Assembly: GCA_020543525.1 (NCBI GenBank)
Contig: JAHYIO010000006.1
Location: 1,736,001 to 1,800,000, forward strand
DNA length: 64,000 nucleotides
From: Coriolopsis trogii
Taxonomy: Eukaryota; Basidiomycota; Agaricomycetes; Polyporales; Polyporaceae
Direction: 5' to 3'
The position numbers and the translations under genes are program-made. Shown here piece after piece: positions 48,171-60,700 of this stretch (positions are counted from its first letter, which is position 1; every line of letters starts with the position of its first letter). A model generated the notes under the pieces. The model ran no database searches, was not told the origin of the DNA, and was given only the letters and a program-made list of their open reading frames with translations.

Positions 48171-48814
48171 ACGCCTGTGGGGCGTTCATGATTTATGTCT
48201 TTGCTATACTCTATACTCGTATGAATTTAGATAATCATCTCGATAGTCAGTCTTGTTGGCATTCGTATATTGTATTGTATCCCTAGTAGTATTCATGCTA
48301 CGTGCCGGCCTATGGAACTTGAGCTCCATACAGTAGCATGGGCACCCTTCCTTGTTGGCAATTTCCTCCTCGCAGATATCATCTAGATCTGTTGGTAGGG
48401 GTGTATGTCGAAGCGCCCCGAAACCCAGAAGTTGGGTCTGACGTGATTCATATCCTCGCATCGAGCGCTGTGACCCCCATAAGCAGGATGCAGTCCGGCC
48501 TCGTCATGACTCGTTCGTATGCAGAGGTTGTTCGGTGTCTTGCTTAGTCGTAATACATTGCCTTCCTTAGCGTCAAATCTCATCAAGACCTCACACTGAG
48601 AATGGGTGAGAAAAAGGCGTAATGCTGGTCATACTGGATTCGTCAGATCATGCAAACCGTACAAGGTAACGATACAAAGGACAGTCAAGGTGATGACAAT
48701 CGGAGCAATGGTACGCAAGGATGAAGAAGTATGAATACAAGGAGTGTGGCAAGAAATCCACTATAACACGCCTGCGTGACAACGTCAGCTTGATGACTCT
48801 CGCGGAGAGCAATA
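48171..48814. other. Intergenic region
   Basis: 3' flanks of the polymerase gene (plus) and copy E (minus); the first 150 bases are AT-rich. No gene seen. Confidence 0.5.
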
Positions 48815-49507
48815 CTACCCCGACTCACGCTGCTGAGGTGGGCCGAGCCTGACGACGTAAACGTAGTCGTTCAAGGAAGTCTCCCATACCTCTGTCAGTC
48901 CTAAGAAGTGCGTCTGGGAGGCTGGGTAGAGGTCGATATTCCTAAACGTGTTTGTTTCGCCGTCAGCCCTACCGCGCCAGCGGCTGTAGCGCTTTGCTTT
49001 GGCGGCCTCGTAGAGTCTGTGGCCCGGATAGAGCCCTTGTCCGGAGTCAATCTTGTAGAGCTCTTCTCCTATCACAGACATAACCGTCCCGACGGTGAGA
49101 GGTTCGCCCTCCTCGCTGGAGTAGACAAGGATGTCCCAATCGTCGCTGTGGCTGGAATCCGGTGTGAATCGGAGCATGCAGGATGTCCTCCCAGAAGCGA
49201 ACGAGGGCAAGTCTGCAATCTCGACAGGCAGACTGAGGACGCCGGCGCCGGGCGGCACCATACGGACGTCCCAATCCGATTCAAAGTGCCTGAGAGACTC
49301 GATCAAGTCCGGAGCGTGAGGGGGAGTGTTCTCGGCCTGTGACTGGATGGGCTCCGGGGTCACTGAAGCGAAGGACATGGCAGTGGAAAGCGACGGCTCA
49401 GCAGTAGGTACCGCTGGCAGTTGGCGAGGAGGAATTGAGGCCGAAGCCCTCTCCTCGTCAACGAAGCGTACCCTGCGCGTGTGTGGAGTTCTCGGATGGT
49501 GAAACAT
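48815..49507 (-). CDS. DUF6699-type domain protein (copy E)
   Basis: Single-exon minus-strand gene of 230 residues. It opens MFHHPRTPHTRRVRFVDEE, containing the basic V-x-F motif found near the start of several copies. A Pro/Ser/Glu-rich linker runs to about residue 75. The domain follows: LRHFESDWDVRMVPP, SLPVEIADLPSFASGRTSCM, WDILVYSSEEG, LTVGTVMSVIGEELYKI, and the signature RNIDLYPASQTHFLGL. It is most like copy F (51.1-52.0 kb): both have EELYK or RELYK, a following GxGxY and RNID. They form a local pair in the same orientation, which suggests a tandem duplication. No membrane segment or signal peptide. Function unknown. Confidence 0.78.
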   Translation of the reverse strand: MFHHPRTPHTRRVRFVDEERASASIPPRQLPAVPTAEPSLSTAMSFASVTPEPIQSQAENTPPHAPDLIESLRHFESDWDVRMVPPGAGVLSLPVEIADLPSFASGRTSCMLRFTPDSSHSDDWDILVYSSEEGEPLTVGTVMSVIGEELYKIDSGQGLYPGHRLYEAAKAKRYSRWRGRADGETNTFRNIDLYPASQTHFLGLTEVWETSLNDYVYVVRLGPPQQRESG

Positions 49508-51131
49508 AGAACCAAGTCGTGAGTTGAAGTGTTATGGAGATTAGGACGAAGAAGATGTTGGTGTTTTGTGCTTTAATGGAGAAACGCTCCATCGTGAGTC
49601 GGCCTGTTTTTGTACCTTGCACCTGAGGGCCATCCTGACGTGGTTGAGAGTTGTGGTCGCCGCACTAGACCTTCGAAAACTGACTGCCCTGACTCCCCGA
49701 GCACCGCCGGTTGTTGGCAGCTCAGCCGCGTACTGTACTTGTTAGGGAAGATGAACACTTGGCGTAGAAGGCTAGACTTGGTATCGGAAAGGGCTGCACG
49801 GCAAAGCTAGCTCTCACAGGATCGGAATACAGCCGAAAATGACGGCGGCGGCGATAGCTGTACACGATTGACAAAAAGCGCTGCGCCCAAAGCATATGTC
49901 AGTGGAGGACGAAAAGGAGACCGCAGTATAGGAAAGGGCGGAGGCTACGTTTTGTGGGTGCTCCATGAGAACCTTGCTCGGGCGCAGGCCGCATGGTCCC
50001 GGCGCTGATACAGGCAACCATGACGGAGCGGTGGTGATTTCGAGGGCGTCCCAACTGATGACATGGAGGCTGGACGGCCGGCCCATGTGCCACTGATTAC
50101 AGCTCGGAGACAGCAACCCTGAGCTTCTGAGAGGGCTAGGCTGTGTGAGAGTTGACAGTCTTCTGGTCGTTCATGCGGTGATACATCGGCGGCAACACTG
50201 GGCTCTAAGTTCGAACCGCGTTAGTATCTCTATGTGGCTTGGTGAGGCGGTACGTCACCTCCAAAGCTATGAGTCATATGCCCCAGGGGCCAGGAGTCCA
50301 GGAGGCACATTGTGGGAAATGTGAGTACAAGTCTTGCACTATTTGGGGGCGTTTGAGTATCAACACTAGTTGTGTAACAGTTCCACCTCCACTCCATGGT
50401 TGCAAATGCACACGCACGGCGCCTTATTGATAGGAGGACGCAAGTCGCTCGCTACGCAGAGGAGGTTAACTTGGACTGCTATCATCGTGGCATCCACGTG
50501 GCATGTTTGATTCGAACCCCATATTTGAATGAGCAATCCAGGTATACTTATGTCGAAACGAAATACGCCTCATGAGTTGTTTCCGTCTGGGTCCCAGAGT
50601 GAGCTAGTCTGGATTCCTTCTAGTGATCAACTAATCGATAAAAAGTCGTGATAGTACTAGCAGGGGCTGTAGGCGTATGCCAACGGAGAACTCACCTACC
50701 AGTGCACGGACGGGTAGAGGTCGTACACGTAAAAATCATTTGCCTATGAATTAAACCCGTCTTGATCAGGGCAATCGTAGCCCATTAGTACGCCGCGGGA
50801 TGGTGGTTGGTGCGGAGGAGGTCAACAAGCGCCGTGATCGCGTTAGCGTGCAGCCACGATTCCAGCAGTCGTGTCAAAGGTAAGCCTGATACCGTCAGGC
50901 ATTAGAGCTTCAGTATACTTATAGCATTCCTTTACACGTCGCGACTGCAGACCACATTACTAATTGTACAGTAAAACACGCAAGAGAGATCGGCTGCGAC
51001 TCCACTTGCTATGTAGACACGGTGCATGCTAGGCTACTACTAATATAACAGAGGAGAAACACTTAGTAGACACATTTCCGAGTTGTCAGTAACGCTATTC
51101 GTACAAACCCACAGGGCGCGTGCCATGCGCG
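49508..51131. other. Spacer between copies E and F
   Basis: About 1.6 kb, AT-richer from 50.2 to 51.1 kb. A 100-codon frame on the minus strand (49814-50116) has no recognisable features. GATTCGAACC-like words near 50205 and 50515 resemble tRNA T-loops but no tRNA folds around them. Confidence 0.4.
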
Positions 51132-52031
51132 CTATGCGCCTAGACATACACGGAAACGAACCGCACCCCCTTGGGATGACGGCATCTCCTCAAGACCTAC
51201 AAAGAACCGATGCTCAGCGGCATCAAAGAAGTCGATGTTCCTCAAGATATCCTCCTGAGCGTCCTCCAGACCATACGCCCTTCCCATTCTCTCGGCTCGC
51301 GCGGTGCGCAAACGTGGGTGGGACTCATAGAAGCCGTTCCCACCGTCCTGCTTGTACAGCTCGCGGTCCACGCGCGCAAGCACGTCCTCGACCGAGAGTG
51401 AGCGACCGTCCTTGCGGGGCCCGACGGCTACGTCCCACTCGTCGCTCGCATGCGCGCCCTGGAAGTGCAGCGTGCACGTCTTCCGGCCGGACGAAAAAGC
51501 GTGAGCGGGGAAGAAGCTTTCCCGGACGAGGCTCGCCAACCGCTTTTCGCGCACTGGCCATTGGACCGGGAAGTGCTGCAGCTCCTGGCAGAGATCCGAA
51601 GCGGGTTGGAGAGACCTGGTGGGAGAAACGGCGGGAGACAACGTGGACGTCGACGCCGATGTGGTTGGAGAGTTATGGACTGGGACACTCAAAGGAGAGG
51701 TGCCCATTGTTGTAGCGGCCGGTTTGACAGGAGAGTTCGTGGGTGCCGAGGGGCAACCATCCAAAGAGGCGCTGTGGGTGTCGGGACTATTGCGGGCATC
51801 AGATGCCTGCGCGTCGTGGACGTCGGTGACGGTCCCTAGCGCAGCGTTGTCTCTGCGCAGAGGACTCTGCCCAACTTCGGGCGTACCGGGCAGGGAGTGG
51901 ACTGCAAGCCGCGGTGCGGGAGGAGGCTGGTAGTTGCCTTGCACGACGACAGGCGGGTCGTCGCGGAAAACGGGATACTCGTGGGTCCGCTCGCTGAAGC
52001 GAACATCTTGCGGACGGTGGTAGGAGGACAT
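51132..52031 (-). CDS. DUF6699-type domain protein (copy F)
   Basis: Single-exon minus-strand gene of 299 residues from ATG 52031 (MSSYHRPQDVRFSERTHEY). An in-frame ATG at 52091 would add 20 residues; 52031 places the V-R-F motif near the N-terminus as in copy E. A long Pro/Ser/Thr/Val-rich linker (about 25-150) precedes the domain: LQHFPVQWPVREKRLASLV, then FSSGRKTCTLHF, DEWDVAVGPRKDGR, LSVEDVLARVDRELYKQ, and ILRNIDFFDAAEHRFFVGL. The W-P-V block stands where other copies have WDLR. Copy E is its closest relative in the window. The end VRFRVCLGA matches the C-terminal beta strand of the family. Function unknown. Confidence 0.78.
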   Translation of the reverse strand: MSSYHRPQDVRFSERTHEYPVFRDDPPVVVQGNYQPPPAPRLAVHSLPGTPEVGQSPLRRDNAALGTVTDVHDAQASDARNSPDTHSASLDGCPSAPTNSPVKPAATTMGTSPLSVPVHNSPTTSASTSTLSPAVSPTRSLQPASDLCQELQHFPVQWPVREKRLASLVRESFFPAHAFSSGRKTCTLHFQGAHASDEWDVAVGPRKDGRSLSVEDVLARVDRELYKQDGGNGFYESHPRLRTARAERMGRAYGLEDAQEDILRNIDFFDAAEHRFFVGLEEMPSSQGGAVRFRVCLGA

Positions 52032-52091
52032 ACTGTCCGATAGGCAAAGACTCGGTGTTTGTGAAGATAACTGAAGTGTTACGCCCTGCAT

Positions 52092-55000
52092 CGTCCGGGC
52101 CTTTCTATATGTCTAGTGAGCGCTGTAAGTCTTCGCGGTGGAGGTAGTGGAATTCGAGCATCTAGCGCATTCACCAGGACAATACCCCGCTTGCACAACC
52201 CTGAAACACCGCCCGCTGACACGCGCAGCCTCCCAGGATCCCAAAAGCGTCCTCGCAACCCAAGCTTTGCAATGCGGCGCTCTGTCTCAAGAAGGCAAGT
52301 TGGGACGCCGCCATCCCGGACAGCGCTATTCATGTCACGAATCTTAACAGTACGAAGCCCACATCGGATCCGGACGGAGTCGGTGCGGCACATGCTGCGG
52401 TAAGGACCGAGATCCTGAGGCATTGTGCATTGGCATTCTAGTACGGGTCGCAATGGAACCGCTATGGCAACGGTACTCTGAACGCACAGAGAATGCTAGT
52501 CCCTGAAACTTGAGCCTATATCGCATAGCGCATCCCAGTCGTCAACCATAGAGCCGTGAGCCCTATGTGAAGGCTTCCAGCTAGGCAATGTATAGGTAAC
52601 AACTCGCCTGACACGTGCGGAACGGATCTATCCTTGCCAGGAGGAGCGGCATGCGTAGCACAGGGACTGGCCTGCGGGATCACGTACTGTGTGGTTGACG
52701 TGGCACCGTACTCAACCACATAATACAGTACGGGAAAAGGTGAGTACAGGTCAAGTGCGTGCTCAGAAGTCCGGTCAGCCCGGGAATGGTATGCAACGAA
52801 GGCCGATGGAGTGTGACATCCATATGGGATGGTATGTCGTTGTGTTGATACAGATGGACGGTGATCATCGAGGCAGGGGTCGGACTCACCTGTACTCCGC
52901 GAACCCAAGCACCGCGATCTGCCTTCATCCGTCATTCGCCGCAGTGCGCGGATGGCGATCTGAGATGGTGAGACAGGGATGATGTCAGAATAATTGCCAA
53001 TGTGGCGCAATTGGCAAGACCATGAGCGGCTCAACGACGAGCTCTGTCCCAAGGGGTGCGAAGTCAGAAGCAGGCACGATGATAGACTCTACGTGCACGT
53101 ACAGGCTCTGACAGGGTCTCGACTTGTACAAGCCGTGATGCCGGCAAGAAGGCTGAGATGGTGAACACATCATCCTAAGTACGGACAGGGAAGCAACCCC
53201 ATTCAATAAGATGATTGACATGGATTGACAGTTCGGGTGCTCACCATATCATGCGCGCACTGAAAAGCGCTGTAGATGCTCCTGCATTGCAGTGTTACGA
53301 GCCTCTCGGTTGCAGGCGCGTGCCCGAAATTTGATGTTTTGAAATAAGGTTTCAGGCCTATTCAGTTCGTCTTCGTCTCCCATCCATAGCCGTAGCTTTG
53401 GCCTGGTGGCAATCGCCGACATACATGGGTAGACAGTCCTCCACCACTGGGAAAGGGTCGCAATCCCATACGCGTCTGAAGATACTATGTAGTCAGTGGC
53501 ACGCTGCTGTACGATTGGTTTGATACCCAATGGGGCGAGGCTGCTCGGTACGAAAATGGAGACAGTAGAGTACAAGCGCGAGGACAGTCCCAACCAATTA
53601 TAGAACGTTCGCACCGTGCATTAGGCGATGCCAAAAACGCGAAGACTCTGCCGACTGAAGCAACAATCCCTGGCATGTAAGTAGTACGCATGGTAGCGTC
53701 ATGAGTGGTGTGGTGATGTCGGGTGTCCCATCCTGCGTGCTGAGAATATAGAGATAGTCAGACTCCTTCGTGCAGTTGCACTCACCAGTGCTCGTGCCAC
53801 CTTTGCAATGGCAGTACAATCCCGACAGTGCGATTATGTGATTCGAGAAGATAGTGGCAGAAGAGAGACAAAGAGTCGCCGCTGGTGCAGGCCATGACGG
53901 TCGCAATGTTCATCAGGCGCTGTGAGACGGGCCGCTGAGGATCGATTTACACCATGTACGTCTCTGCCTTTGGGCGACGGTCTGTAGGGATGGAGACGGC
54001 AACGCGCCTCAATTTCTCGACGTGGAGATGTGGTAGGGCTGGTTGACGGGGCTGTCGCACAGTATAGGTTCGTCCGAGTGCGGCTGGCGGCTATGCAGGT
54101 GGTGGGTGTCCGTGTTCGACAGGCGCTTGACGACGTGTTGACGAAGGAACGCGTGCGAGAGCTCGGGAGATGACATGACGCGTTGAATATTCTGGGATGT
54201 GACGTGATGTGAGCGAGCTCGGGGGAGTCTGGATTTGTGAGGGTCACACACCATGCGCGTGTTTCCTGCAGGATACGTACAACGATGTGAATCAATGCCT
54301 GAGGAGAATAAGTACCTGCCGAAAGATCCTGGCATAGTCGGTGCCTCGCGACATCTCGGTTCATCGAAGCCTGTTCGTACGAGAGTACGCTGGGGACATG
54401 CACATCCGGATGTGAATGAATCCTGAGAATAGAGATAAGTGAATGTGAAAGTATGGCATCGCCTCAATACTTCTGACTCTGAGCACATCCGTCGAACATC
54501 GTGATGCAGCACAAGGTCGACGTCGAGGAACCATGATAGAGAAGGACAGACTAGGAACGCACAACAAACAAGACACCTGCGTCGCCACCGCAAGAATATC
54601 ATTCCGGGACGGGCAGTCGTGCAACCTGGGGCTTGGTGACGGGTGACGACGTGGAGCGAGCCCGATCGAGATATTGTGTCTCCGTTCCGTTCCTCGCCCG
54701 TCATAATGATCCGCGGGTAACATATGGACCTACAAGATCCTCCACATCCGTTCGCAAGGCACGCAGGTTCGTTGAACGGAGAGAGGAATGGAGAGCGATA
54801 CGCTCACCAAGCGCCGCATAGGCCCCGCCGTGTCTTCGACTTCCCTGTGGTTCCCCTCCCCCGTATATCCGATTGGGCGTTGGAAGCGGTGGCAAGGACG
54901 CTGAGGACGGCGAATATGAGGGTCTAAGGCATATACAGGTGACCGTGCTGTGAGTAGGCCAGAGCTCGTCAGAGGCTGTGACGGCCACAACGAAGGGCTC

Positions 55001-56110
55001 CGACACGCCAATCTCGCCTTTTCATGCGAGCGCATGCGGCGCATACGCTCCTGACGGCCGCAATGATGAACTTCGCGTGTTGTCTTGGGACGTGGGTGAC
55101 GCGTTGAGGGTATCGAGGCAAAACATGGTCGATGACGCGACCAACCGGGGGCATGGGTTGACGTCCTCACCTATTCATATTGCTCAATCCGGAGCACATA
55201 AAATACTACTAATCGATCATAAAAGACCCCTAGGACGATGCAGATACCTGGTATAAAGGCCTAAGTCAGCTCAATGAAGAAGGAAACGAAGCAGAAGTTC
55301 ACTTACCTCCCATCAGACGCCCTGACCCTCACACCCTCTCCCCCGCGTGTTGTCCTCCAAAATGCAACAAAACACGTCAATCGAGACCCAACAGCAAGCA
55401 CACGCATAAAAAGAGCCCCAGTAAGAGATGTTCGGAGGAGGCGAGCGAGTTTGGAGTCCGTCGTCGTGTCCCACCCATAGACGCGCGTCGCACTCATCCT
55501 CGGGTCAATGTCGTTGCCGTCCGCACCGTTGCCGCGTTCTCTGCCGTCGCCCAGTCCCGCCGCCGGCCCGCTTTGACGTTTAGCCTCGCAGCACAGCATA
55601 TGTAGACTTCACGTCCTGAAGCTCAAGATCGCGTTCCTCGGGGGTGCAATTCGACGGTGACGTTGCTCCGACTGCACGGTACATTAACTCGGTGGTATTC
55701 AGATATTCAACTTCGATGAGGTTACAGTGGTGCCGTGTAAATCCATTGTGTACATAGTACACATACACGACACAGTACATGATACAATAGTAGGATGGTG
55801 ATGTCACTAGCGCATACGTGCACCAGGACGGCAGAGACGAGGGAGGATACAATGACAATCGAGTGAACAAAAGGTACGAGATGCAGATATGATTGAGCGT
55901 CCGTGGCTCGGAATATATACGACTGTATGTCTAACACCGTGGGAAATCGCGGACAGAGAGGACTATGGATACAGGTGTAGACAAGACGGAAAGCGGGGCA
56001 GCGAAACGTGTGATCTGGCCTATGCACAGACCTACGTCTATTGGGGAGAAAAGCCATTGGGCGACATGTCCGACTGGGACGAAAAGCGAACGAACTCACC
56101 TCGGCCCCGT
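52092..56110. other. Spacer, about 4 kb, probably with a decayed gene
   Basis: TATA-like sequence near 52100-52115 belongs to copy F. From 52.5 to 54.7 kb the minus strand has several protein-like frames that do not join into one gene; the most informative is listed separately at 53249-53614. From 54.7 to 56.1 kb nothing is supported. Confidence 0.35.
53249..53614 (-). pseudogene. Possible remnant of a CE1-type esterase
   Basis: A minus-strand frame reads YGIATLSQWWRTVYPCMSAI followed by ATRPKLRLWMGDEDELN and TLFQNIKF. The order (Q-W...YP, then RPK..lW.G..D, then an IK-containing helix) recalls the C-terminal part of fungal CE1 acetylxylan esterases, where the equivalent words are Q-W..lVR.aYP, RP..q.wHG..D and EtIK.W. 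The His of the HG pair is replaced by Met here. A minus frame about 0.3 kb upstream (VMACTSGDSLSLF) is a weak match for the nucleophile region. If the assignment is right the gene is inactive. The match is from memory of family patterns and could be coincidence. Confidence 0.2.
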
Positions 56111-56611
56111 CTAAACCGTTGCGTCCAGATTGACCTTGTACATCGTCACCCCGTCGACATCCACAGGCTGGATACCAAGCACCAGGAGCTGCTGGCATCG
56201 ACCCCACAGGTCGATGTTCCGAGTGTTGGGGCCGACGCGAGCGATGTGGCTTGTGTCGATGCCGACAAGCGCTGTCGGTTCAACAGGGGCATGCATAGCG
56301 CGTTGTAGGCCGCGTAAGACGTCTCCGACAGAGACGTCTCCATCCTGTGATGCGGCCACGTCGAATTCGAACGCCAATTGGTCGTTCGTCGGGCTGAGCG
56401 TCAATTTCATGGCTGGAACCGGCAGCCCAGCGGGGAAGGCGCGTTGGCCGTCGAGAGCGGCCAGAACTTCACGGCTTGTGGTGCGACCAAGCAAATCCCA
56501 CTGAACGTATCGGTGTGTGTGTGCCAGGAGGACGTTGAAGGAGTGCTCGTCATCCTTCGTGTTGAAGGGAAGTTCAGCCAAAGCGACGTTGATGCCACGC
56601 GGGATGGGCAT
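56111..56611 (-). CDS. DUF6699-type domain protein, short (copy G)
   Basis: Single-exon minus-strand gene of 166 residues from ATG 56611 (MPIPRGINVALAELPFN). It lacks the long disordered leader of the other copies, so an upstream exon may be missing from this model. The domain is nearly the whole protein: FNVLLAHTHRYVQWDLLGRT, a MKLTLSPTNDQLAFEFDVAA strand region, VSVGDVLRGLQRAMHAPVEP and NTRNIDLWGRCQQLLVLGI with the end TMYKVNLDATV. WDL and RNID are the two hallmark positions. The helix DVLRGLQRAMHAPVEP is close to DVLEGLYRGLRAPIEP of copy A. No targeting signal. Function unknown. Confidence 0.75.
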   Translation of the reverse strand: MPIPRGINVALAELPFNTKDDEHSFNVLLAHTHRYVQWDLLGRTTSREVLAALDGQRAFPAGLPVPAMKLTLSPTNDQLAFEFDVAASQDGDVSVGDVLRGLQRAMHAPVEPTALVGIDTSHIARVGPNTRNIDLWGRCQQLLVLGIQPVDVDGVTMYKVNLDATV

Positions 56612-59600
56612 ATCACCCCTATTCAGACAGCTAGATCAGTCTGGCGAGTTCGACGTGAAGAGTATACACGATATGCTCACACATCGGGCAGGGGAATGGG
56701 AGCCAACAGTGGGGCACGGGGCATGAAATGTGCTGCGGCGTCGATACTGAGATAGAGAGTTTCAAGCCAATTAGCATGGTTCTTCTTGCACAGAAAGTGG
56801 TTAAACTTACGGATGAACCCTGTTCACACCCTGCTGATCGAGACAGGACGGAAGGTTAGCTGGGGTTTTCTGATACAGTCGCTGGCAGCAGAACGCACCA
56901 AAATGCAGCCGCCAGAAGGCCTATTGGTGCGCGGACGGGGCATAGTGTATGCCATAGTGATGTAGAAAGTTGAAGAAAGTAGTTGAAGTGAGGAATGCGG
57001 GTTGTGCCAGGAGAGAGGCGCAGAGCGTCGCAGTGGTTGGGGAGAGAGAGATTGAGCGACTCATCGAAAGCGACGCGACACGCGTAAAACCCAGTGACCC
57101 ATGCTGCGACGGCCATAATTCCAAAAAACCCGACCGTAAACCACTAAGAGCCAGAGACAAATGGCCGAAACAACGCGGGAAAAGTCACGGGAGAGCAGCC
57201 AGGATAGGAACTAGCAGGTTCGAAGTATACCGCGAGGCTTAGCAGATAAGTAACGGTAAACCACCATTTGTTACCGACCGGCGGAGGGCGGCACCCAAGT
57301 ATAGACATCGGCGGAGAGGGCCGGGCGGTTGGTGCTGACAGGCCGGACACACGGGCTGGTCGGCGGGGAAAGGTCCACGAGGCAGCAACCGGGCAAGAGA
57401 GGTAGGCCAGTGAGCCGCCGAGAGCCCTAGGAAGTGCAGAGACGAAACAGGCGACGAGCTGACGGTCATGGCAGATTGCAAGCAGACGAGACAAGTAGAA
57501 GAGGCCTTGGAGGGGATAGACACGAAAGATGGGCGACCGGCGGGTACTCGAGGGCGTTACTTGACCGTCTAGAAGTGGGGTCGTGGAGGGCGTTGCGTGC
57601 TTGTCGATTAGAGATGGCCGGGATTCCTAGAAAAACGAAATACAAGGAGTATTCGACGGCACATGGCTGGGCGCGGCGACCATCAGCTTCGACAGCGCCC
57701 TTCCTGTGCGCTGGGCTGGACATACCCATCGCATCCAATCAGTTTCCCAAGACGTCAGACGACCTCCAGACGCACATCGGAGAGGATGTGAAGGCTCCGA
57801 TGTGTCAGAGGCGGCCGAAGTCCCGAGGAAGTGACCGATGACTGCTCGTTCACGACTCACCTGTTCACGCTGGCAGCCAATCAGCGAGCATCGGGGGACT
57901 CAGGGCGAAAAGAAGCACCATTGTTGGGAGAAGCACGGACACGCAATGTCCATGCTGTGTGGGGACTAGAGATCGCTTCCCGTATGTCTCTGGCAACTGC
58001 CTGAGCTGGCGCAACAGACGTTGCGGTCCACTGACCGGTTGCGCCATCGAGTTGAGGGCGCATTCGGTAGCTGCGAGAGTGGTGAGTACAATGCAGATGA
58101 TTTGGAAGAAAGGGGGAAGAGGGGATCGAAGGGGCAACTCACAGTGCTGCCCATAATGTCCATGACATCCGCATACATGAGTTGCAAGGACGACCGATGT
58201 GTCGACGAAGCAAACCAGAGTCGAAGAGGGAAGGGGGAAAGAGTGGAAGGGGCAGAGGAAGAGGGGGAGGAGGCTAGCGACGAATAGTTGATGCTTCAGC
58301 CACCGGGCAGGTGCTATATAGGACTTCCGTACAGGCGACCAAATTGTTGGGTGGATCACTCATCGCTGCTCCATCGGGATCGCAACGGCATTCCCGAGTC
58401 TAGCATCTGCACAGCAGCCTTCGGTGACGCCCCCAACTTCCGGCGCCTTCCCAGACTTACCGGCATCGTGTGATCAGCTTGGCGAGTGACGCGACTCCAT
58501 CCCAACACACCATACATGTGAGGCCCTCTTCACGCTCTGTACTACATCTCTTCAATCCTCTACTCATCGTCAGCACGGTCAGTGGCGGATTCACTCACTA
58601 TCCCTCGCTTTTCAAGTTGTGCACCAGCGTGGATAAGGGCACGGCCGTCGGGGCCGATCGGAACAGGCAGCAGCTCGTTTTAATCACCTTTGTCCGCTAC
58701 CGAGACGGGGTGCACTGCGGCGCGCTGCAGCTCGCCCTCTTCTCCCTGCAGCAGGCTCCAGAGGTCGTGGGTGAGCCAAAGGTGCGAAGACGGGCAGTGT
58801 GATCTATCGCAGAACTTCGCTCATCACTCCAAGGAGGGCTGCTATATACTCGGATCACGAGCGCCCGAGCCACATCCGAGTACAACGAGGCACGGTCGGG
58901 CCACCCACATCCCTATACAAGGGCGCGACCAGGAAATACAACATATCCCAAGCTGAGTTTACAATATCCTGCGTATGTCATGGTTTTATCCGCTAGTGAT
59001 GTACTGACTCGTCTTGCCGAATCGAGACCAGTACTGGGTTCGAAATGGGCCCGGAATGCGTTCCACCCCCTCTCGCGAGCAGTGGCGCTCCCGATATGCG
59101 AGCACATATTCTCGAATGCATACCTGTTGGAGCATTCGTGTATGCGAACAATTGGTATAGATCTCCCCCGTTCGTCTCAGGCAGCCGGCAGAACAGGCGG
59201 TCATCTCCACGTGGCGCATGGATTCATAGGTCTTTCCATCTGCTCGCTGACCTGCAAATGCGCAACATAGCTGGCCCTTCGGACGCACCACCATGTCACC
59301 GATGACAATACAGCTCAGATCATACCGAGTGGTGCAAAACGAGCCCGCTACTTTACCACTCCACTGGCTCGGTGTCAAATCCATGGACATCACCCGCATA
59401 CTAACGTCGGTGGCACCACAGCGACGCTACTACCGCATGTCCAAGACTCCAAGGCTCTCATAGAAACCCGGCGGAGTAATGAGCATGGTACGTCGTGACT
59501 CGTGAGTTCGGCTCCATGTGTAACTTCGACCATACTACTAGACCTTCTCATCCCGGGTTATTGAGAACGCCGTCGTGTATCCACTGACAGAAGAACCACA

Positions 59601-60700
59601 CGTTCCACAGTAAGGTACTGGTCCATGCAACCTCAGTAAGGTACGTCTTTCTCGCTCAACGGTGCATGCGCCACAGCGCGTGGCGAAGAGCCAGTCAACC
59701 TCGCCATCCCCACTATCGCTCTGAATTCTTGGTACGGAAATCCAGGCGGATATCGACTATCCGGGGAGCGCACGCCCGTACCCTGAGCATTTATGCACAC
59801 CGAGAGTGTATGTGGGAGGGAGTGACACTCCGGGATGAATAGTAGAACTCAGTCGACGACTCGCTGCATGCTTGAAAGAGCCGTGATGGCGCGAAATCAT
59901 TCGATGTCAGAGGGCGGCCTAGTGGGCAATGAAATGAGCTTGATCTCGCGACTCAGCGGTGGAACGGCAGAACATAGTACCTATGTGCAGGAAAGAGCTC
60001 CGAGGAGTTGACCATGACGGAACATCGTTTTCACTCTCCGAAACGGCCGGAGTAAGGTGCACGGTGCACCTCAGACCTTTCAATGACGCTGTTGGGTATT
60101 TCGGTCGGAGATTGTCCGAAGGTGAGCTTCTCCGGTAGCGCTGGCGACTTTACATGGCCGCCGTGCCAAACAAGCTGAAGCCGCAGGTACGTCGTATAAG
60201 AGGGAAGGGTGGGCTTCACAAGGATCTTCAGATTCGAGATGCACGTATCACAACACTGGTATCATCCGACGCTACTACAGCTACATTCGCGTACTCGAAC
60301 AACGCCTCCAAGGAAGTATAAGGGTCCACCTTAGGACGATATCGACACCGCTACAATACAGATATCATACAACAAACACGTCGTGAGCTATTCGTTCAGC
60401 GGGTATAGGTCCGGCAGCTCAGTAAAAGTCACTAACAACGAGAACGAAGAACGGAAAGCATATGGCACGCGTGCCGCGCGCTGGGCACGACGCGTACAGA
60501 CGACTCGACAGCGGAGTGGGGAGTGATCGCGATGTCCGATAACGGCGAGAGCAGGAAAACATGCATGTGAGGACGAGACGGAGACACAGATGGATGGAGA
60601 TGAAGATGGGCGAGGGCGAGGACAATAACGGCGATGGCAGAGAAGAGAAGGGGAGATAGGTGGAGGGAGAGAACAAAGGACGCAGCGAACGAGATCGATA
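56612..60700. other. Spacer, about 4.1 kb
   Basis: Minus-strand frames at 56856-57494 and 57865-58359 contain hydrophobic stretches (for example SVLLPTMVLLFALSPPMLAD) and intron-like GTGAGT and CAG signals, which hint at a decayed or unresolved membrane-protein gene. I could not build a continuous frame. From 58.4 to 60.4 kb nothing is supported. The last 250 bases are the pyrimidine-rich 3' flank of copy H, read on the minus strand. Confidence 0.35.

Noticed and set aside
50200..50530. Two GTTCGAA-type words suggesting tRNA T-arms
   Set aside because: Flanking bases do not form the T stem, and no acceptor stem exists at the right distance.
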